Source: Legionella sp. PC1000
GTDB taxonomy: Bacteria; Pseudomonadota; Gammaproteobacteria; Legionellales; Legionellaceae
Assembly (NCBI RefSeq): GCF_014109805.1
Contig: NZ_CP059400.1
Span: 2,946,001 to 3,010,000 of the forward strand
Direction of reading: 5' to 3'
DNA length: 64,000 nucleotides
Below, in pieces: positions 45,319 through 53,778 of the stretch. The notes beneath the pieces are model-generated. The model made no database searches and had not been told where the DNA came from. It saw only the letters and a program-made list of their open reading frames with translations. The position numbers were made by a program, and so were the translations under genes. How positions within the stretch are numbered: the first letter of the stretch is position 1; each line of letters starts with the position of its first letter.

Positions 45319-45825
45319 TTACCGCATTTGGAGATGAGAGGTGTAGCCACAGCTATCCCCACAGGTAGAGCCACAACTATCACCAGAACAAGTCACATCA
45401 CACGTACTGCCGCCACATGTGCTACCACAAGTTCCAGAAGTACAACAACACGTTACATTTTCGTCACATATTAAATAGCCACCGCCAAATCTCGCTGATT
45501 CCAGCGCCGCAACGTGACTTCTTTCTTTAGCATTTTTTGTGACGCTGCATGTAGGACCACATGTATTTTCTGCACAGGTTTCTCCGCAAGTTTGCGGACA
45601 ATCAAAATAAGGGGTTTTGTTACTATCTGCTCTTGTCATAGGAATCTTACCAACTAATCCTTGCACAATAGCTTGAAGATTCGCGTGTAGAATTATCTCG
45701 TCACCTGAGGAATTTTTTTTCTTTAGTTCTTTGACTGCCTGTTCTGGTTCAAACACCAGCTTATGAAAAAACTCAGGATCTTTTTTAGCACGGTCAATCA
45801 ATTTGGTAATTTGTTCCCTGTTCAT
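45319..45825 (-). CDS. Lanthipeptide precursor B
   Basis: It has 168 residues from Met 45825, with aaggaag upstream; a longer in-frame start lacks this. The leader (NREQITKLIDRAKKDPEFFH, KLVFEPEQAVKEL) is homologous to precursor A and resembles Nif11-type leaders. Two Cys-rich stretches follow. The first is CPQTCGETCAENTCGPTCSV. The second begins CCCTSGTCGSTCGGSTCDVT and ends CGDSCGYTSHLQMR. Almost every Cys follows Ser or Thr, at spacing four or five. It lies between precursor A and the synthetase gene. The role as its substrate is inferred from position and composition. Confidence 0.85.
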   Translation of the reverse strand: MNREQITKLIDRAKKDPEFFHKLVFEPEQAVKELKKKNSSGDEIILHANLQAIVQGLVGKIPMTRADSNKTPYFDCPQTCGETCAENTCGPTCSVTKNAKERSHVAALESARFGGGYLICDENVTCCCTSGTCGSTCGGSTCDVTCSGDSCGSTCGDSCGYTSHLQMR

Positions 45826-45910
45826 GATATCTTCCTTGACTACGACTGCTAATTTCGGAAAAATTTGGCAAGTCAAATCTTGACTTGCCAAACAAGTTTA
45901 TCGTTCAATT

Positions 45911-46468
45911 TTAACGAATGTTTCCTCCAAACTTTCCTTGGAGGCTTGTTGTGTAACCGCAACTTTGGCCGCATGTATTATCACAACTGCTGCTGCAGGT
46001 ATTACCACAACCTTCTAACGCACCGCCGCCTTCCCACATGCCTGCACCAGCTGCGTGTGTCATTCTCTCTCTTTCAAGAGTAAGGTTAGTGGTGTATCCG
46101 CAGCTTTGGCCGCATGTATTATCGCAACTGCTGGAGCAAGTGTTTCCGCAACCTTCCAGCGCGTCTTTAGAGTGAGAAAAATAAACGCTACTTTTTAATT
46201 TTTCAGCTGCAGTGATATTCGTTGTATATCCGCAACTTTGACCACAGGTATTATCGCAGCTCGTAGAACAAGTGTTACCACACCCTTCAAGACCAAGTAT
46301 ATTTGCGAAAAGTGCTTCTACATTTGAAGATACGATGCTTCCTCGACTGTGCCTATCCAAACTATCCAGTGAACCTAATACCTTTTCGGGTTCAAAGACA
46401 AGAGAATGGAAAAATTTAGGGTCTTTTTTTGCGCGTTCTATTAACTCATTAATAGCTTTATGATTCAC
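45911..46468 (-). CDS. Lanthipeptide precursor A with three tandem cores
   Basis: It has 185 residues with GTG start 46468 (aaggag upstream). The leader HKAINELIERAKKDPKFFHS, then LVFEPEKVL, matches precursor B. Three near-identical core units occupy residues 61-83, 105-127 and 152-174. Each reads GCGNTCSxSCDNTCGQSCGY followed by TT. Within a core the Cys are exactly four apart (63, 67, 71, 75, 79 in the first), and four of the five follow Thr or Ser. Spacers between cores differ in length and sequence. It is the first gene of the operon A-B-synthetase-VOC. Confidence 0.88.
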   Translation of the reverse strand: MNHKAINELIERAKKDPKFFHSLVFEPEKVLGSLDSLDRHSRGSIVSSNVEALFANILGLEGCGNTCSTSCDNTCGQSCGYTTNITAAEKLKSSVYFSHSKDALEGCGNTCSSSCDNTCGQSCGYTTNLTLERERMTHAAGAGMWEGGGALEGCGNTCSSSCDNTCGQSCGYTTSLQGKFGGNIR

Positions 46469-46819
46469 GGTTATCTCCTTAATATTTAAATAATAAAATT
46501 CCTTTATATACAGCTACACATACAGCTACACCTACCGCTACATATACAGCTACAAAATTCATTTTTTTATTAAATAAATCGAAGAAAATACGGACTTTTG
46601 GACTGATCAAAAAAAATACAATTTTTATTTTGTGTCAAATAATATTAGGAAAAATTATATTCTTCGTCAAGTATAAAAATTTCCCAAAAGTGATGGTTAA
46701 AAGATAAAATTTCATTTTAGAAATCGGGTTGCGAATTAGCGGTTGAATTTACTACTGAATTCAAGATATTGTAGATTGAAAACTTAATGCAATCAAAATG
46801 GCTCTCATGAATATATTTT
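46469..46819. other. Divergent intergenic region of the lanthipeptide operon and sensor kinase
   Basis: A very AT-rich 351 bp with no ORF. It must hold the promoters of both the leftward precursor operon and the rightward kinase gene. Apart from the 12-bp repeats near its left end I see long A/T runs (AATATTAGGAAAAATTATATT) and no clear regulator palindrome. Confidence 0.6.
46509..46556. repeat. Four tandem 12-bp repeats upstream of precursor A
   Basis: Units at 46509, 46521, 46533 and 46545 read TACAGCTACACA with small changes (third unit TACCGCTACATA). They lie 41-88 bp upstream of the precursor A start, in its 5' leader or promoter. One turn of DNA is about 10.5 bp, so a regulator could bind on nearly one face. 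Confidence 0.88.
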
Positions 46820-48994
46820 ATGAAAATAAATAGGAATCCAACAGCTAAAGACATTTTTTACGCTGCAATTATTGAATCCAGTAATGATGCTATTGTCGGA
46901 AAAGATCTGAAAGGCACAATTATCAGCTGGAATAAAGCAGCTGAAAATCTGTATGGATATACAGCCAAGGAAATTATCGGTTTATCAATAGATTACCTTA
47001 TCCCTACTGATAGAAAATATGAGATTCAGCAAATCTTAACAAAAATTAAAGAAGGTAAGAAAATAGATCATTATGAAACTGTTCGCTTGAAAAGAGATGG
47101 AACAGAGATCAAAGTCTCCATATCTGTCTCTCCAATTAAAGATGATTCCGGTAAGGTAATAGGCGCAGCGTCCATTATCAGAGAAATTCCATTTGTAACC
47201 CCTGAGCAAAAGAAGTTTGAATTAGCTGTGGAAGCTGCCCCAAATGGTATGCTTGTAATTGATGTTCAAGGTAATATAAGACTTGTAAATGAACAAATCG
47301 AGAAAATGTTTGGCTATACTCGATCTGAACTTTTGGGAAAACCCATAGAGGTTCTTGTCCCTGCGCGTTATAGAGAAAACCATCCGCAATATCGGGAAGA
47401 TTTTTTTAAAGATCCTAAGGCACGCTTAATGGGGGCTGGGCGTGATCTTTATGGATTAAGGCAGGATGGAACTGAGTTTCCTGTTGAAATTGGCTTAAAT
47501 CCTTTACAAACAGATGAGGGAGTTTTAGTTTTTGCTTCCGTTGTAGATATTACTGAACGAAAACGACTGACCCAGCGATTTGAGTTGGCTGTTGAAGCGT
47601 CTCCAACTGGAATGATAATGATTAATCGCGCTGGGGAAATTGAACTTTTAAATTCGCAAATTATTAAAATGTTTGGCTATGAGAAACATGAATTAATGGG
47701 CAAGAAAATAGAAATTCTTGTGCCTGAACGATTCAGAGCAAAGCATCCTGAACATCGACTTGTTTTTTTTGAAAATCCCAAAGCACGGCTCATGGGCGCA
47801 GGACGAGATCTTTTCGGTCAAAGAAAAGACGGTACTGAGTTCCCTGTTGAAATTGGTTTAAATCCATTAATTACTGAAGATGGAAGCTTTGTTTTAGCGT
47901 CTGTTGTTGATATTACGGAAAGAAAAAAAGAACAAGAAAAATTCCGGTTGGCGATTGAATCGACCCCAGCAGGAATTTTGATGGTAAATAAAATGGGAGA
48001 AATAGAACTTGCCAATAGACAAGTTCTTAAAATGTTTAAGTATAAAAAAGAAGACTTAATTGGACAAAAAATTGAGGCACTTATACCTATCCGATTTCGT
48101 GCCAATCACCCCAAATATCGTATGGCTTACTTCATGAAACCCCAAACACGAGCAATGGGAACTAGTCGTGATTTATATGGCTTGAGAAGCGATGACACTG
48201 AATTTCCTGTTGAAATTGGCTTAAATCCATTAAAAACAGAGTCAGGAATCTTTGTTTTAGCCTCTATTATTGATATAACTGAACGTAAAAATAATGAACA
48301 AATGATAAAAAGGAGCAATGCAGAGCTTGAACGGTTCGCCTATATAGTATCTCACGATTTAAAGGCACCTTTAAGAGGAATTGCTACGATATCTGAATGG
48401 ATTATTGAAGAATACAAACAAAAATTAGATTCCAAAGGAAGGAACTATTTAGAACTGCTTGATAACCGAGTTAAAAAACTGCAAGCTTTAATTGATGGGA
48501 TACTGGAATATTCAAGAATAGGACATGTTCAAGGAGAACCTGAGCGAATTAATTTAAATAAATTAATTGAAGAAGTTAAAGAGGTTTTAATGCCTCCCAA
48601 ACACATTAAAATAAAAATCCAGCAAGATCTTCCTGTTATCTATGCAGAAAAAATTCATATATATCAAATAATTCAAAATTTAATTAGCAATGCCATCATT
48701 TACAATGATAAGAAACAAGGGCTAATAGAAATTGGAGTATCCGAGCATTCTAAAGAGTGGAAATTTTTTGTAAAAGATAATGGAATAGGAATTGATGAAC
48801 AATATAAAGACAAAGTTTTTGAACTTTTCCAAACACTACAAAGTAAAGAAAAATACTCATCTACGGGAATAGGTCTTTCGCTTGCCAAAAAAATTTTAGA
48901 GCTTTATGGTGGAAAAATTTGGTTTAATTCAATAGTTGGACAAGAAACCACCTTTTATTTTACATTAAATAAAGAAAAAGTAAGTGCGGGGTAA
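46820..48994 (+). CDS. Four-PAS sensor histidine kinase
   Basis: A soluble sensor of 724 residues: PAS1 (about 12-130) and then three near-identical PAS units starting at residues 133, 254 and 375, exactly 121 residues (363 bp) apart. A shared motif GRDLYGLRQDGTEFPVEIGL recurs in each. The HisKA box has His512 in YIVSHDLKAPLRGI. The ATPase domain has the N box LISNAIIYND, DNGIGID and STGIGLSLAKKI. No membrane helix is seen, so the signal is cytoplasmic or redox/light-like. The response-regulator gene starts two bases after it. It diverges from the lanthipeptide operon. Confidence 0.93.
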   Translation: MKINRNPTAKDIFYAAIIESSNDAIVGKDLKGTIISWNKAAENLYGYTAKEIIGLSIDYLIPTDRKYEIQQILTKIKEGKKIDHYETVRLKRDGTEIKVSISVSPIKDDSGKVIGAASIIREIPFVTPEQKKFELAVEAAPNGMLVIDVQGNIRLVNEQIEKMFGYTRSELLGKPIEVLVPARYRENHPQYREDFFKDPKARLMGAGRDLYGLRQDGTEFPVEIGLNPLQTDEGVLVFASVVDITERKRLTQRFELAVEASPTGMIMINRAGEIELLNSQIIKMFGYEKHELMGKKIEILVPERFRAKHPEHRLVFFENPKARLMGAGRDLFGQRKDGTEFPVEIGLNPLITEDGSFVLASVVDITERKKEQEKFRLAIESTPAGILMVNKMGEIELANRQVLKMFKYKKEDLIGQKIEALIPIRFRANHPKYRMAYFMKPQTRAMGTSRDLYGLRSDDTEFPVEIGLNPLKTESGIFVLASIIDITERKNNEQMIKRSNAELERFAYIVSHDLKAPLRGIATISEWIIEEYKQKLDSKGRNYLELLDNRVKKLQALIDGILEYSRIGHVQGEPERINLNKLIEEVKEVLMPPKHIKIKIQQDLPVIYAEKIHIYQIIQNLISNAIIYNDKKQGLIEIGVSEHSKEWKFFVKDNGIGIDEQYKDKVFELFQTLQSKEKYSSTGIGLSLAKKILELYGGKIWFNSIVGQETTFYFTLNKEKVSAG

Positions 48995-48996
48995 TA

Positions 48997-49407
48997 ATGT
49001 ATTCAACAAAACCAATTCTCCTTATTGAAGATGATCAAATCGATCAAATGGCAATTCAAAGAGCCCTTGCAGAACTTAAGATAACCAATGAACTCGCCAT
49101 TCGTGAAAATGGCGAAGATGCTTTGATCTATCTTAAGGAAATTGGGAGACCCTGCCTTATCATTTTAGATTTAAATATGCCGCGAATGAATGGTTTGGAG
49201 TTTCTAGATATTATTAAAAGGGATAAGTTATTTAAATTCATTCCTGTAGTTGTATTTACAACGTCTCAACAAATAGAAGATAAAATAAGGGCTTACGAAA
49301 AATGTATTGCAGGGTATATTGCAAAACCAGCAGATTCCAAAAAAATCATAGAAATATTAAAATTAATTAATGATTATTGGACAATTTCAGAAGGCCCCCT
49401 CTCTTAA
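48997..49407 (+). CDS. CheY-like single-domain response regulator (Rcp1 type)
   Basis: It has 136 residues with a receiver domain only. The acidic pair is in LIEDDQID, the phosphoacceptor Asp58 in ILDLNMPRMNG, Thr in VVFTTS and Lys in GYIAKPAD. There is no DNA-binding output domain, so it acts by protein contact, as with Rcp1-type partners of PAS/phytochrome kinases. It is co-transcribed with the kinase. Confidence 0.94.
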   Translation: MYSTKPILLIEDDQIDQMAIQRALAELKITNELAIRENGEDALIYLKEIGRPCLIILDLNMPRMNGLEFLDIIKRDKLFKFIPVVVFTTSQQIEDKIRAYEKCIAGYIAKPADSKKIIEILKLINDYWTISEGPLS

Positions 49408-49510
49408 CAAGATAAGAGCAAAGTAAAATTTTCAGCACTGAAAGGATTAAAAGTACAATACGAAACGCTTTGAAAAATCCAAGTAGCGATTTTTATTGCA
49501 ATTCACTACA

Positions 49511-49792
49511 TTATGTAAAAAGAGAGACCACTGTTTTTTTAAAAGAGTTAAGCAAAGCTAATGCTCCAATTTCTACTGCTTGGTGCGTCACTTTGCCACT
49601 CCATTGTATTCGCGCTGCTCTCCAACCTATAAAAAAAGCAGAAACAAGGACTATTGGAGTGATTAGGTGATAACGAGCTATTCCGCTTTGTGCAAAATAC
49701 TCTTTATGCTCAATCACCTCATCTTTTTGGGATTGTAAGTACCTGTCCATCACCTCAATTTGTACTATTATCTGCTTTCTCGATTTTTTCAT
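49511..49792 (-). CDS. Small membrane protein, third gene of YqjD-like operon
   Basis: About 93 residues. The middle holds one helix (YHLITPIVLVSAFFIGWRAA); the flanks are charged. Start chosen at ATG 49792 with gagag upstream; it overlaps the previous gene by 38 bp. By position it corresponds to yqjK in the yqjD-yqjE-yqjK arrangement, though sequence similarity is not obvious. Confidence 0.6.
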   Translation of the reverse strand: MKKSRKQIIVQIEVMDRYLQSQKDEVIEHKEYFAQSGIARYHLITPIVLVSAFFIGWRAARIQWSGKVTHQAVEIGALALLNSFKKTVVSLFT

Positions 49793-50165
49793 GCTCAACA
49801 CTCTCTTGCGAAAAGAATTCCCTTGTTTTCTGAAAACTCATACTCTTTATGTTAAATGATAGATACTTAAGCAATCCCAGTAAGAATCCCACATTAAGAA
49901 GTAAAACAAATGCAAAAGATAATAGAAGTCGATTAGAAACTAAATGCACAAAATACCCTGAAGCCAAGTATGCAAAATAACCTATTAAGAACATAACAGA
50001 TAACCATACTGTAAGTAGCACGACTAACAGCAGACAGATATTTAGCAATAACGGAAAAACGCTCAACCCTGCCAGCCTTGCTTCAAGGCTAATTAAAGAG
50101 CAAACTGTTTTAATAACAGATATTTTTGCGGCAATTAGGGCTTCTAACTGTTTTAAGGCTTCCAT
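49755..50165 (-). CDS. Holin-X/YqjE-like membrane protein
   Basis: It has 136 residues. An amphipathic N-terminus (LEALIAAKISVIKTVCSLIS) precedes two strong membrane helices (LLLNICLLLVVLLTVWLSVM and RLLLSFAFVLLLNVGFLLGL) and a charged tail. This pattern and the neighbours fit the YqjE/phage holin-X superfamily. Its start overlaps the stop of the DUF883 gene (shared base 50165). Confidence 0.75.
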   Translation of the reverse strand: MEALKQLEALIAAKISVIKTVCSLISLEARLAGLSVFPLLLNICLLLVVLLTVWLSVMFLIGYFAYLASGYFVHLVSNRLLLSFAFVLLLNVGFLLGLLKYLSFNIKSMSFQKTREFFSQESVEHEKIEKADNSTN

Positions 50166-50419
50166 TACTTTTTCATTAATCGAGATAACAAAAAGCCAAT
50201 TCCTCCTGCGACCAAAACAGAGGCTAATGGATTATCCTGTATTTTCTTCACTATGCTATCTGAATATTCTTTGACGTTTCCCTCTACTTCATTCGCCTTG
50301 TTTACCCCTTCCTTATACAACTGATTCACCTTTTTCTTCCCTTCTGTTAATAATTGGCTTGCAGCTGCTTCAAGATGCTCTTTAGGAGTATAAGTTCGAT
50401 TTTCATTAGTACTTTTCAT
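50165..50419 (-). CDS. DUF883 (ElaB/YqjD/YgaM-like) membrane-anchored protein
   Basis: About 84 residues, with a helical charged body (LEAAASQLLTEGKKKVNQLY) and a C-terminal anchor, NPLASVLVAGGIGFLLSRLM. This is the hallmark of ElaB/YqjD proteins, which tether stationary-phase ribosomes in E. coli. The start at 50419 has aaggaggg eight bases upstream. A longer start at 50443 lacks it. First gene of the three-gene operon. Confidence 0.88.
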   Translation of the reverse strand: MKSTNENRTYTPKEHLEAAASQLLTEGKKKVNQLYKEGVNKANEVEGNVKEYSDSIVKKIQDNPLASVLVAGGIGFLLSRLMKK

Positions 50420-50733
50420 GTGGATACCCTCCTTAGTTAACAATACTTTACCGAAAAAATTTGTGAAAATAATATATTAAATATAGTCACTGAATGAGAT
50501 TAATCAAATAAATCCATTCACTTTTATTATGACTTAATTTTTAAAAACATCATAAAATTATTTTTTGTATCAATGAGTTGTCATTAAAATAAAGAGTCAT
50601 ATCTCTCAAATTCGGTTATCAGCTTACTGCAAATAATGTGTTATTGAGCATCAAAACCTCACATTGACTTCAATAGAAAAATGCGTACACTAAATTGCCA
50701 GGAATAATAATAAACTATAGGTAAATTGGAAAA

Positions 50734-51309
50734 ATGGTAAATTCAACACTTCTCAGTGACATACAGCAGTTAGAAGACGCTGTAACTTTTTATTGTCAGG
50801 GTAAATCTCAATATTTTGTTGAGAAAAGATCCTTTAACTTTACCTCACTGACAAATGTTTACAACTCAATCAGGTTGCTGCCATTGGACAGCGAAAAAAT
50901 TGCACTGATGGAGCGTTTTCATCAAAATATCTTCAAACAAATGGTTGCATTCCATCCGAAGCTTTATTTATCTATAAATTTTACTAATGAAATCAATATA
51001 TATAAACCTTTACTTGAACAACTTCATGAACTAAAAACACAAGCTTCAGAACTGTTTGAACATTATTTTGATGAGAAACCACGCTTTGATTGGCAGGGTA
51101 TGCATCAACTTCGTGCCCAAATTCATAATCTGACAAATACCTCAGATAAAACACAACTCATGCAATTATTTGAGCATGACCTATTAGCAACAATCTCTCA
51201 AATAGAGCCTAAGGCCTATTCTGCCCTAACTTTTCAATCTGAATTAGTGGCAGCGGAAGAGTTGCCAATATTAGACGATCAAAGCATGGCTACCCGACAT
51301 ATCAGATAA
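50734..51309 (+). CDS. Hypothetical protein, 191 aa
   Basis: Family not recognised. It is helical, soluble and acidic, with repeated Leu-rich amphipathic stretches (LYLSINFTNEINIYKPLLEQ, and LLATISQIEPKAYSALTFQS) that may be an internal duplication: FHPKLYLSINF and IEPKAYSALTF look alike. No signal peptide. A strong terminator follows directly. An effector role is possible but unsupported. Confidence 0.6.
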   Translation: MVNSTLLSDIQQLEDAVTFYCQGKSQYFVEKRSFNFTSLTNVYNSIRLLPLDSEKIALMERFHQNIFKQMVAFHPKLYLSINFTNEINIYKPLLEQLHELKTQASELFEHYFDEKPRFDWQGMHQLRAQIHNLTNTSDKTQLMQLFEHDLLATISQIEPKAYSALTFQSELVAAEELPILDDQSMATRHIR

Positions 51310-51317
51310 ATAATTCA

Positions 51318-51350
51318 GTTATAGAACTCGTACGAGTTCTATAACTTTTT
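51318..51350 (+). terminator. Rho-independent terminator
   Basis: A perfect 28-bp palindrome, GTTATAGAACTCGT and its complement, followed by TTTTT, nine bases after the stop of the 191-residue gene. Confidence 0.92.
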
Positions 51351-51501
51351 CATTGAACTCTCAATAAATCTCTAAAAAATTTACTCATTAGTATCCTGAA
51401 AATCACTCTGACAGCATGAAGAATCCTGAGGATCGCGATTAATAAATTATATTTTATTTAAGCTATTATTATTGGAAAACATATGAAATAAGGAGATAAG
51501 T

Positions 51502-51879
51502 ATGTTAAGTCTTGATACGGAAACAATTCGTGATCTTCTTGATAAAGCACGACAATTTCAGGCTAAAGAAGACGTCAGCTTTCCGGAAGTCACTGATGAA
51601 ATGGATGCACTCTATGTATTAGCTGATCATCAAGATGATCCGGTTTATCAAGAAACAATAGAATTCATTGATAATTTACGTCCTGATCAGCAAGCAACTT
51701 TAGTCGCATTAATGTATTTAGGCCGCGGAGATTACACTCAAGAAGAATGGGAAGATGCGCTTAATTTCGCCGAGGATGAATTGACTGAGCATACCGGGGA
51801 ATATTTGTTATCCAGACCCACTGTGGCTGATGACATTGCACGAGGTCTAAATATGCTAGGGATTTCCTATCAGGAATAG
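51502..51879 (+). CDS. DUF3775 protein
   Basis: It has 125 residues and is strongly acidic and helical. The segment LDTETIRDLLDKARQFQAKE and LMYLGRGDYTQEEWEDAL are typical of DUF3775. Function unknown. The ribosome site aaggag precedes ATG. It is followed after 15 bp by the DUF72 gene, so probably co-transcribed. Confidence 0.85.
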   Translation: MLSLDTETIRDLLDKARQFQAKEDVSFPEVTDEMDALYVLADHQDDPVYQETIEFIDNLRPDQQATLVALMYLGRGDYTQEEWEDALNFAEDELTEHTGEYLLSRPTVADDIARGLNMLGISYQE

Positions 51880-51894
51880 TTTTGAGGGGTTAGC

Positions 51895-52644
51895 ATGCCA
51901 TTTGTTAATATTGGTACCTCAGGATGGGTCTATAAAGGTTGGAAAGAAGTTTTCTACCCTAAGTCTCTTGCAGAAAAAGATGAGTTAACCTATTACTCAA
52001 ATATCTTTAATACCGTAGAGCTTAATAGCAGTTTTTATCGCATACCTACCCCAAAATCCATTACGAAATGGAAAGAGACGACCCCGGATAAATTTATTTT
52101 TTCGTGTAAAGCCAGCCGCTATTTAACTCATATAAAAATGCTTAAAGATGTCCAGGACAGTGTTAATTATTTGTTGCAAGTACTTGAAGGATTAGAAGAA
52201 AAATTAGGACCCGTTTTATTTCAACTCCCACCTTATTGGCCCTTTAATCTGGAACGTTTGGAGCAATTTATTAAAGGATTACCTGAATCCTTTGATTATA
52301 CATTTGAGTTTAGAAATAAAAGTTGGTTACGTCAGGAAGTTTATGATTTACTCACAAAAAACAATATTGCACTTTGTTTTTATGATTATAAGGGATTTCA
52401 GTGTCCAGAAATTATAACCAGTGATTTTATCTACTTAAGATTGCATGGACCGCATCTCCAACCCTATTCTGGTCATTATGAAGAAAAATCGCTTTTAAAC
52501 TATGCTCATAAATTTTCCAGTTGGCAGCAACAGGTTAAAAAAATTTTTTGCTATTTGGATAACGATGAAAAAGTAGTTGCGCCCCACGATGCACAAGTAT
52601 TGGAACGATTAGTACAGTGTACATTTAGCCATCCCGATCAATAA
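51895..52644 (+). CDS. DUF72 (YecE-like) TIM-barrel protein
   Basis: It has 249 residues. The family opening NIGTSGWVYKGWKEVFYP is present, followed by YSNIFNTVELNSSFYRIP, KWKETTPDKFIFSCKASRYL, LGPVLFQLPP and YLRLHGP. The fold is a TIM barrel of unknown activity. The gene precedes the ku gene by 102 bp in the same direction. Confidence 0.94.
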   Translation: MPFVNIGTSGWVYKGWKEVFYPKSLAEKDELTYYSNIFNTVELNSSFYRIPTPKSITKWKETTPDKFIFSCKASRYLTHIKMLKDVQDSVNYLLQVLEGLEEKLGPVLFQLPPYWPFNLERLEQFIKGLPESFDYTFEFRNKSWLRQEVYDLLTKNNIALCFYDYKGFQCPEIITSDFIYLRLHGPHLQPYSGHYEEKSLLNYAHKFSSWQQQVKKIFCYLDNDEKVVAPHDAQVLERLVQCTFSHPDQ

Positions 52645-52746
52645 TCTATCAAATTCAGTATCTCGTTTTTCCTTACTTAATCCACTCCTCTACGACTTTT
52701 AAAAATAGTCTACTCTTTGAATAAGAAATGTAATTAAGGATTAAGA

Positions 52747-53577
52747 ATGCCTCAATCAATCTGGAAAGGCGAGATTTCCTTTGGGCTTGTCTCTATACCG
52801 GTTTCGTTGTATTCCATTGAGGAGCAAGATGAGCTTAAATTTCATTTGCTTGATAAAAAAACGAAATCCAGAGTGCATTATCAACGAATTAGTGAAAAAA
52901 CCGGCAAGGAAGTTCCTTGGGATCAAGTGGTGAAGGGATTTGAATTTGAAAAAGACCGTTACATCGTTGTCGATGAAAAAAAGTTCGAAAAGGCGAGTCC
53001 AGATTTATTTAAAGCAATCAACATTGAGGAATTTGTTGATTTTCAGGAAATTGATAGTCTTTACTTGATGAAGCCTTATTACCTTATCCCAGAAAGCAAA
53101 AATAAAAAAGCATATGTATTATTGCGGGAGTCATTAAAAAAAACAAATAAAGCAGGTGTTGCGAAAGTCATTATTCGGACGAAAGAATCTATTTGTATAA
53201 TCCTTCCTCATCATCACTCCCTACTTTTGTACTTGATTCATTTTAAAAATGAGATACGTGAGGAAAAAGAAATGGATGTTCCGAAAGAAGATTTTAAAAA
53301 TTATAAGATTTCCCAATCAGAAATAAAAATGGCTGTTACTTTAATTAATGAAATGACTACTAAATGGCAGCCTGAAAAATACCATAATGAATATCGTGAA
53401 GCGTTGAAGAAATGGCTTGATCAACAAATAGCAAAACAGCCACTAATCAAAAAAGAGGCAGATGCTGAGGTTGCCAAGGAAAGCTCTGCAGATGTAGTGG
53501 ACTTTATTTCGCTTTTAAAAGAAAGCATGAAAAAGAGAAAATCTGCAGAAAAGCCAAATAAGAAAAAAAGCTCATAA
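52747..53577 (+). CDS. ku: Ku protein of non-homologous end joining
   Basis: It binds double-strand DNA ends and recruits LigD. The Ku core is clear: SIWKGEISFGLVSIPVSLYS, the conserved HLLDKKTKSRVHYQRISEKT, and YYLIPESKNKKAYVLLRES. A Lys-rich C-terminal extension (KKRKSAEKPNKKKSS) resembles the DNA-binding tails of bacterial Ku. The 276 residues match. No ligD is seen in the window, so its partner must lie elsewhere. Confidence 0.95.
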   Translation: MPQSIWKGEISFGLVSIPVSLYSIEEQDELKFHLLDKKTKSRVHYQRISEKTGKEVPWDQVVKGFEFEKDRYIVVDEKKFEKASPDLFKAINIEEFVDFQEIDSLYLMKPYYLIPESKNKKAYVLLRESLKKTNKAGVAKVIIRTKESICIILPHHHSLLLYLIHFKNEIREEKEMDVPKEDFKNYKISQSEIKMAVTLINEMTTKWQPEKYHNEYREALKKWLDQQIAKQPLIKKEADAEVAKESSADVVDFISLLKESMKKRKSAEKPNKKKSS

Positions 53578-53778
53578 ATCAAGAAAACAATCAATCTGCC
53601 CCATAAACTACACTCTTGTCAAATTATATCACTTTATGTAAAGATAACTTGAGACATCTTGGGAATAAGTGTCATAGACCTCTTTCGAAATTCGCTGCAG
53701 AGCGAAGTGCAAGAAAGTCTGCAATAGAATTTCGGAAACAGTTCTAGTGTTATGGCAGCAATCTCGGAGGGACCTAAA

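Noticed and set aside
53660..53750. AGACCTCTTTCGAAATTCG as an insertion-sequence end
   Set aside because: It resembles some IS terminal repeats, but no partner end, target duplication or transposase fragment is visible.
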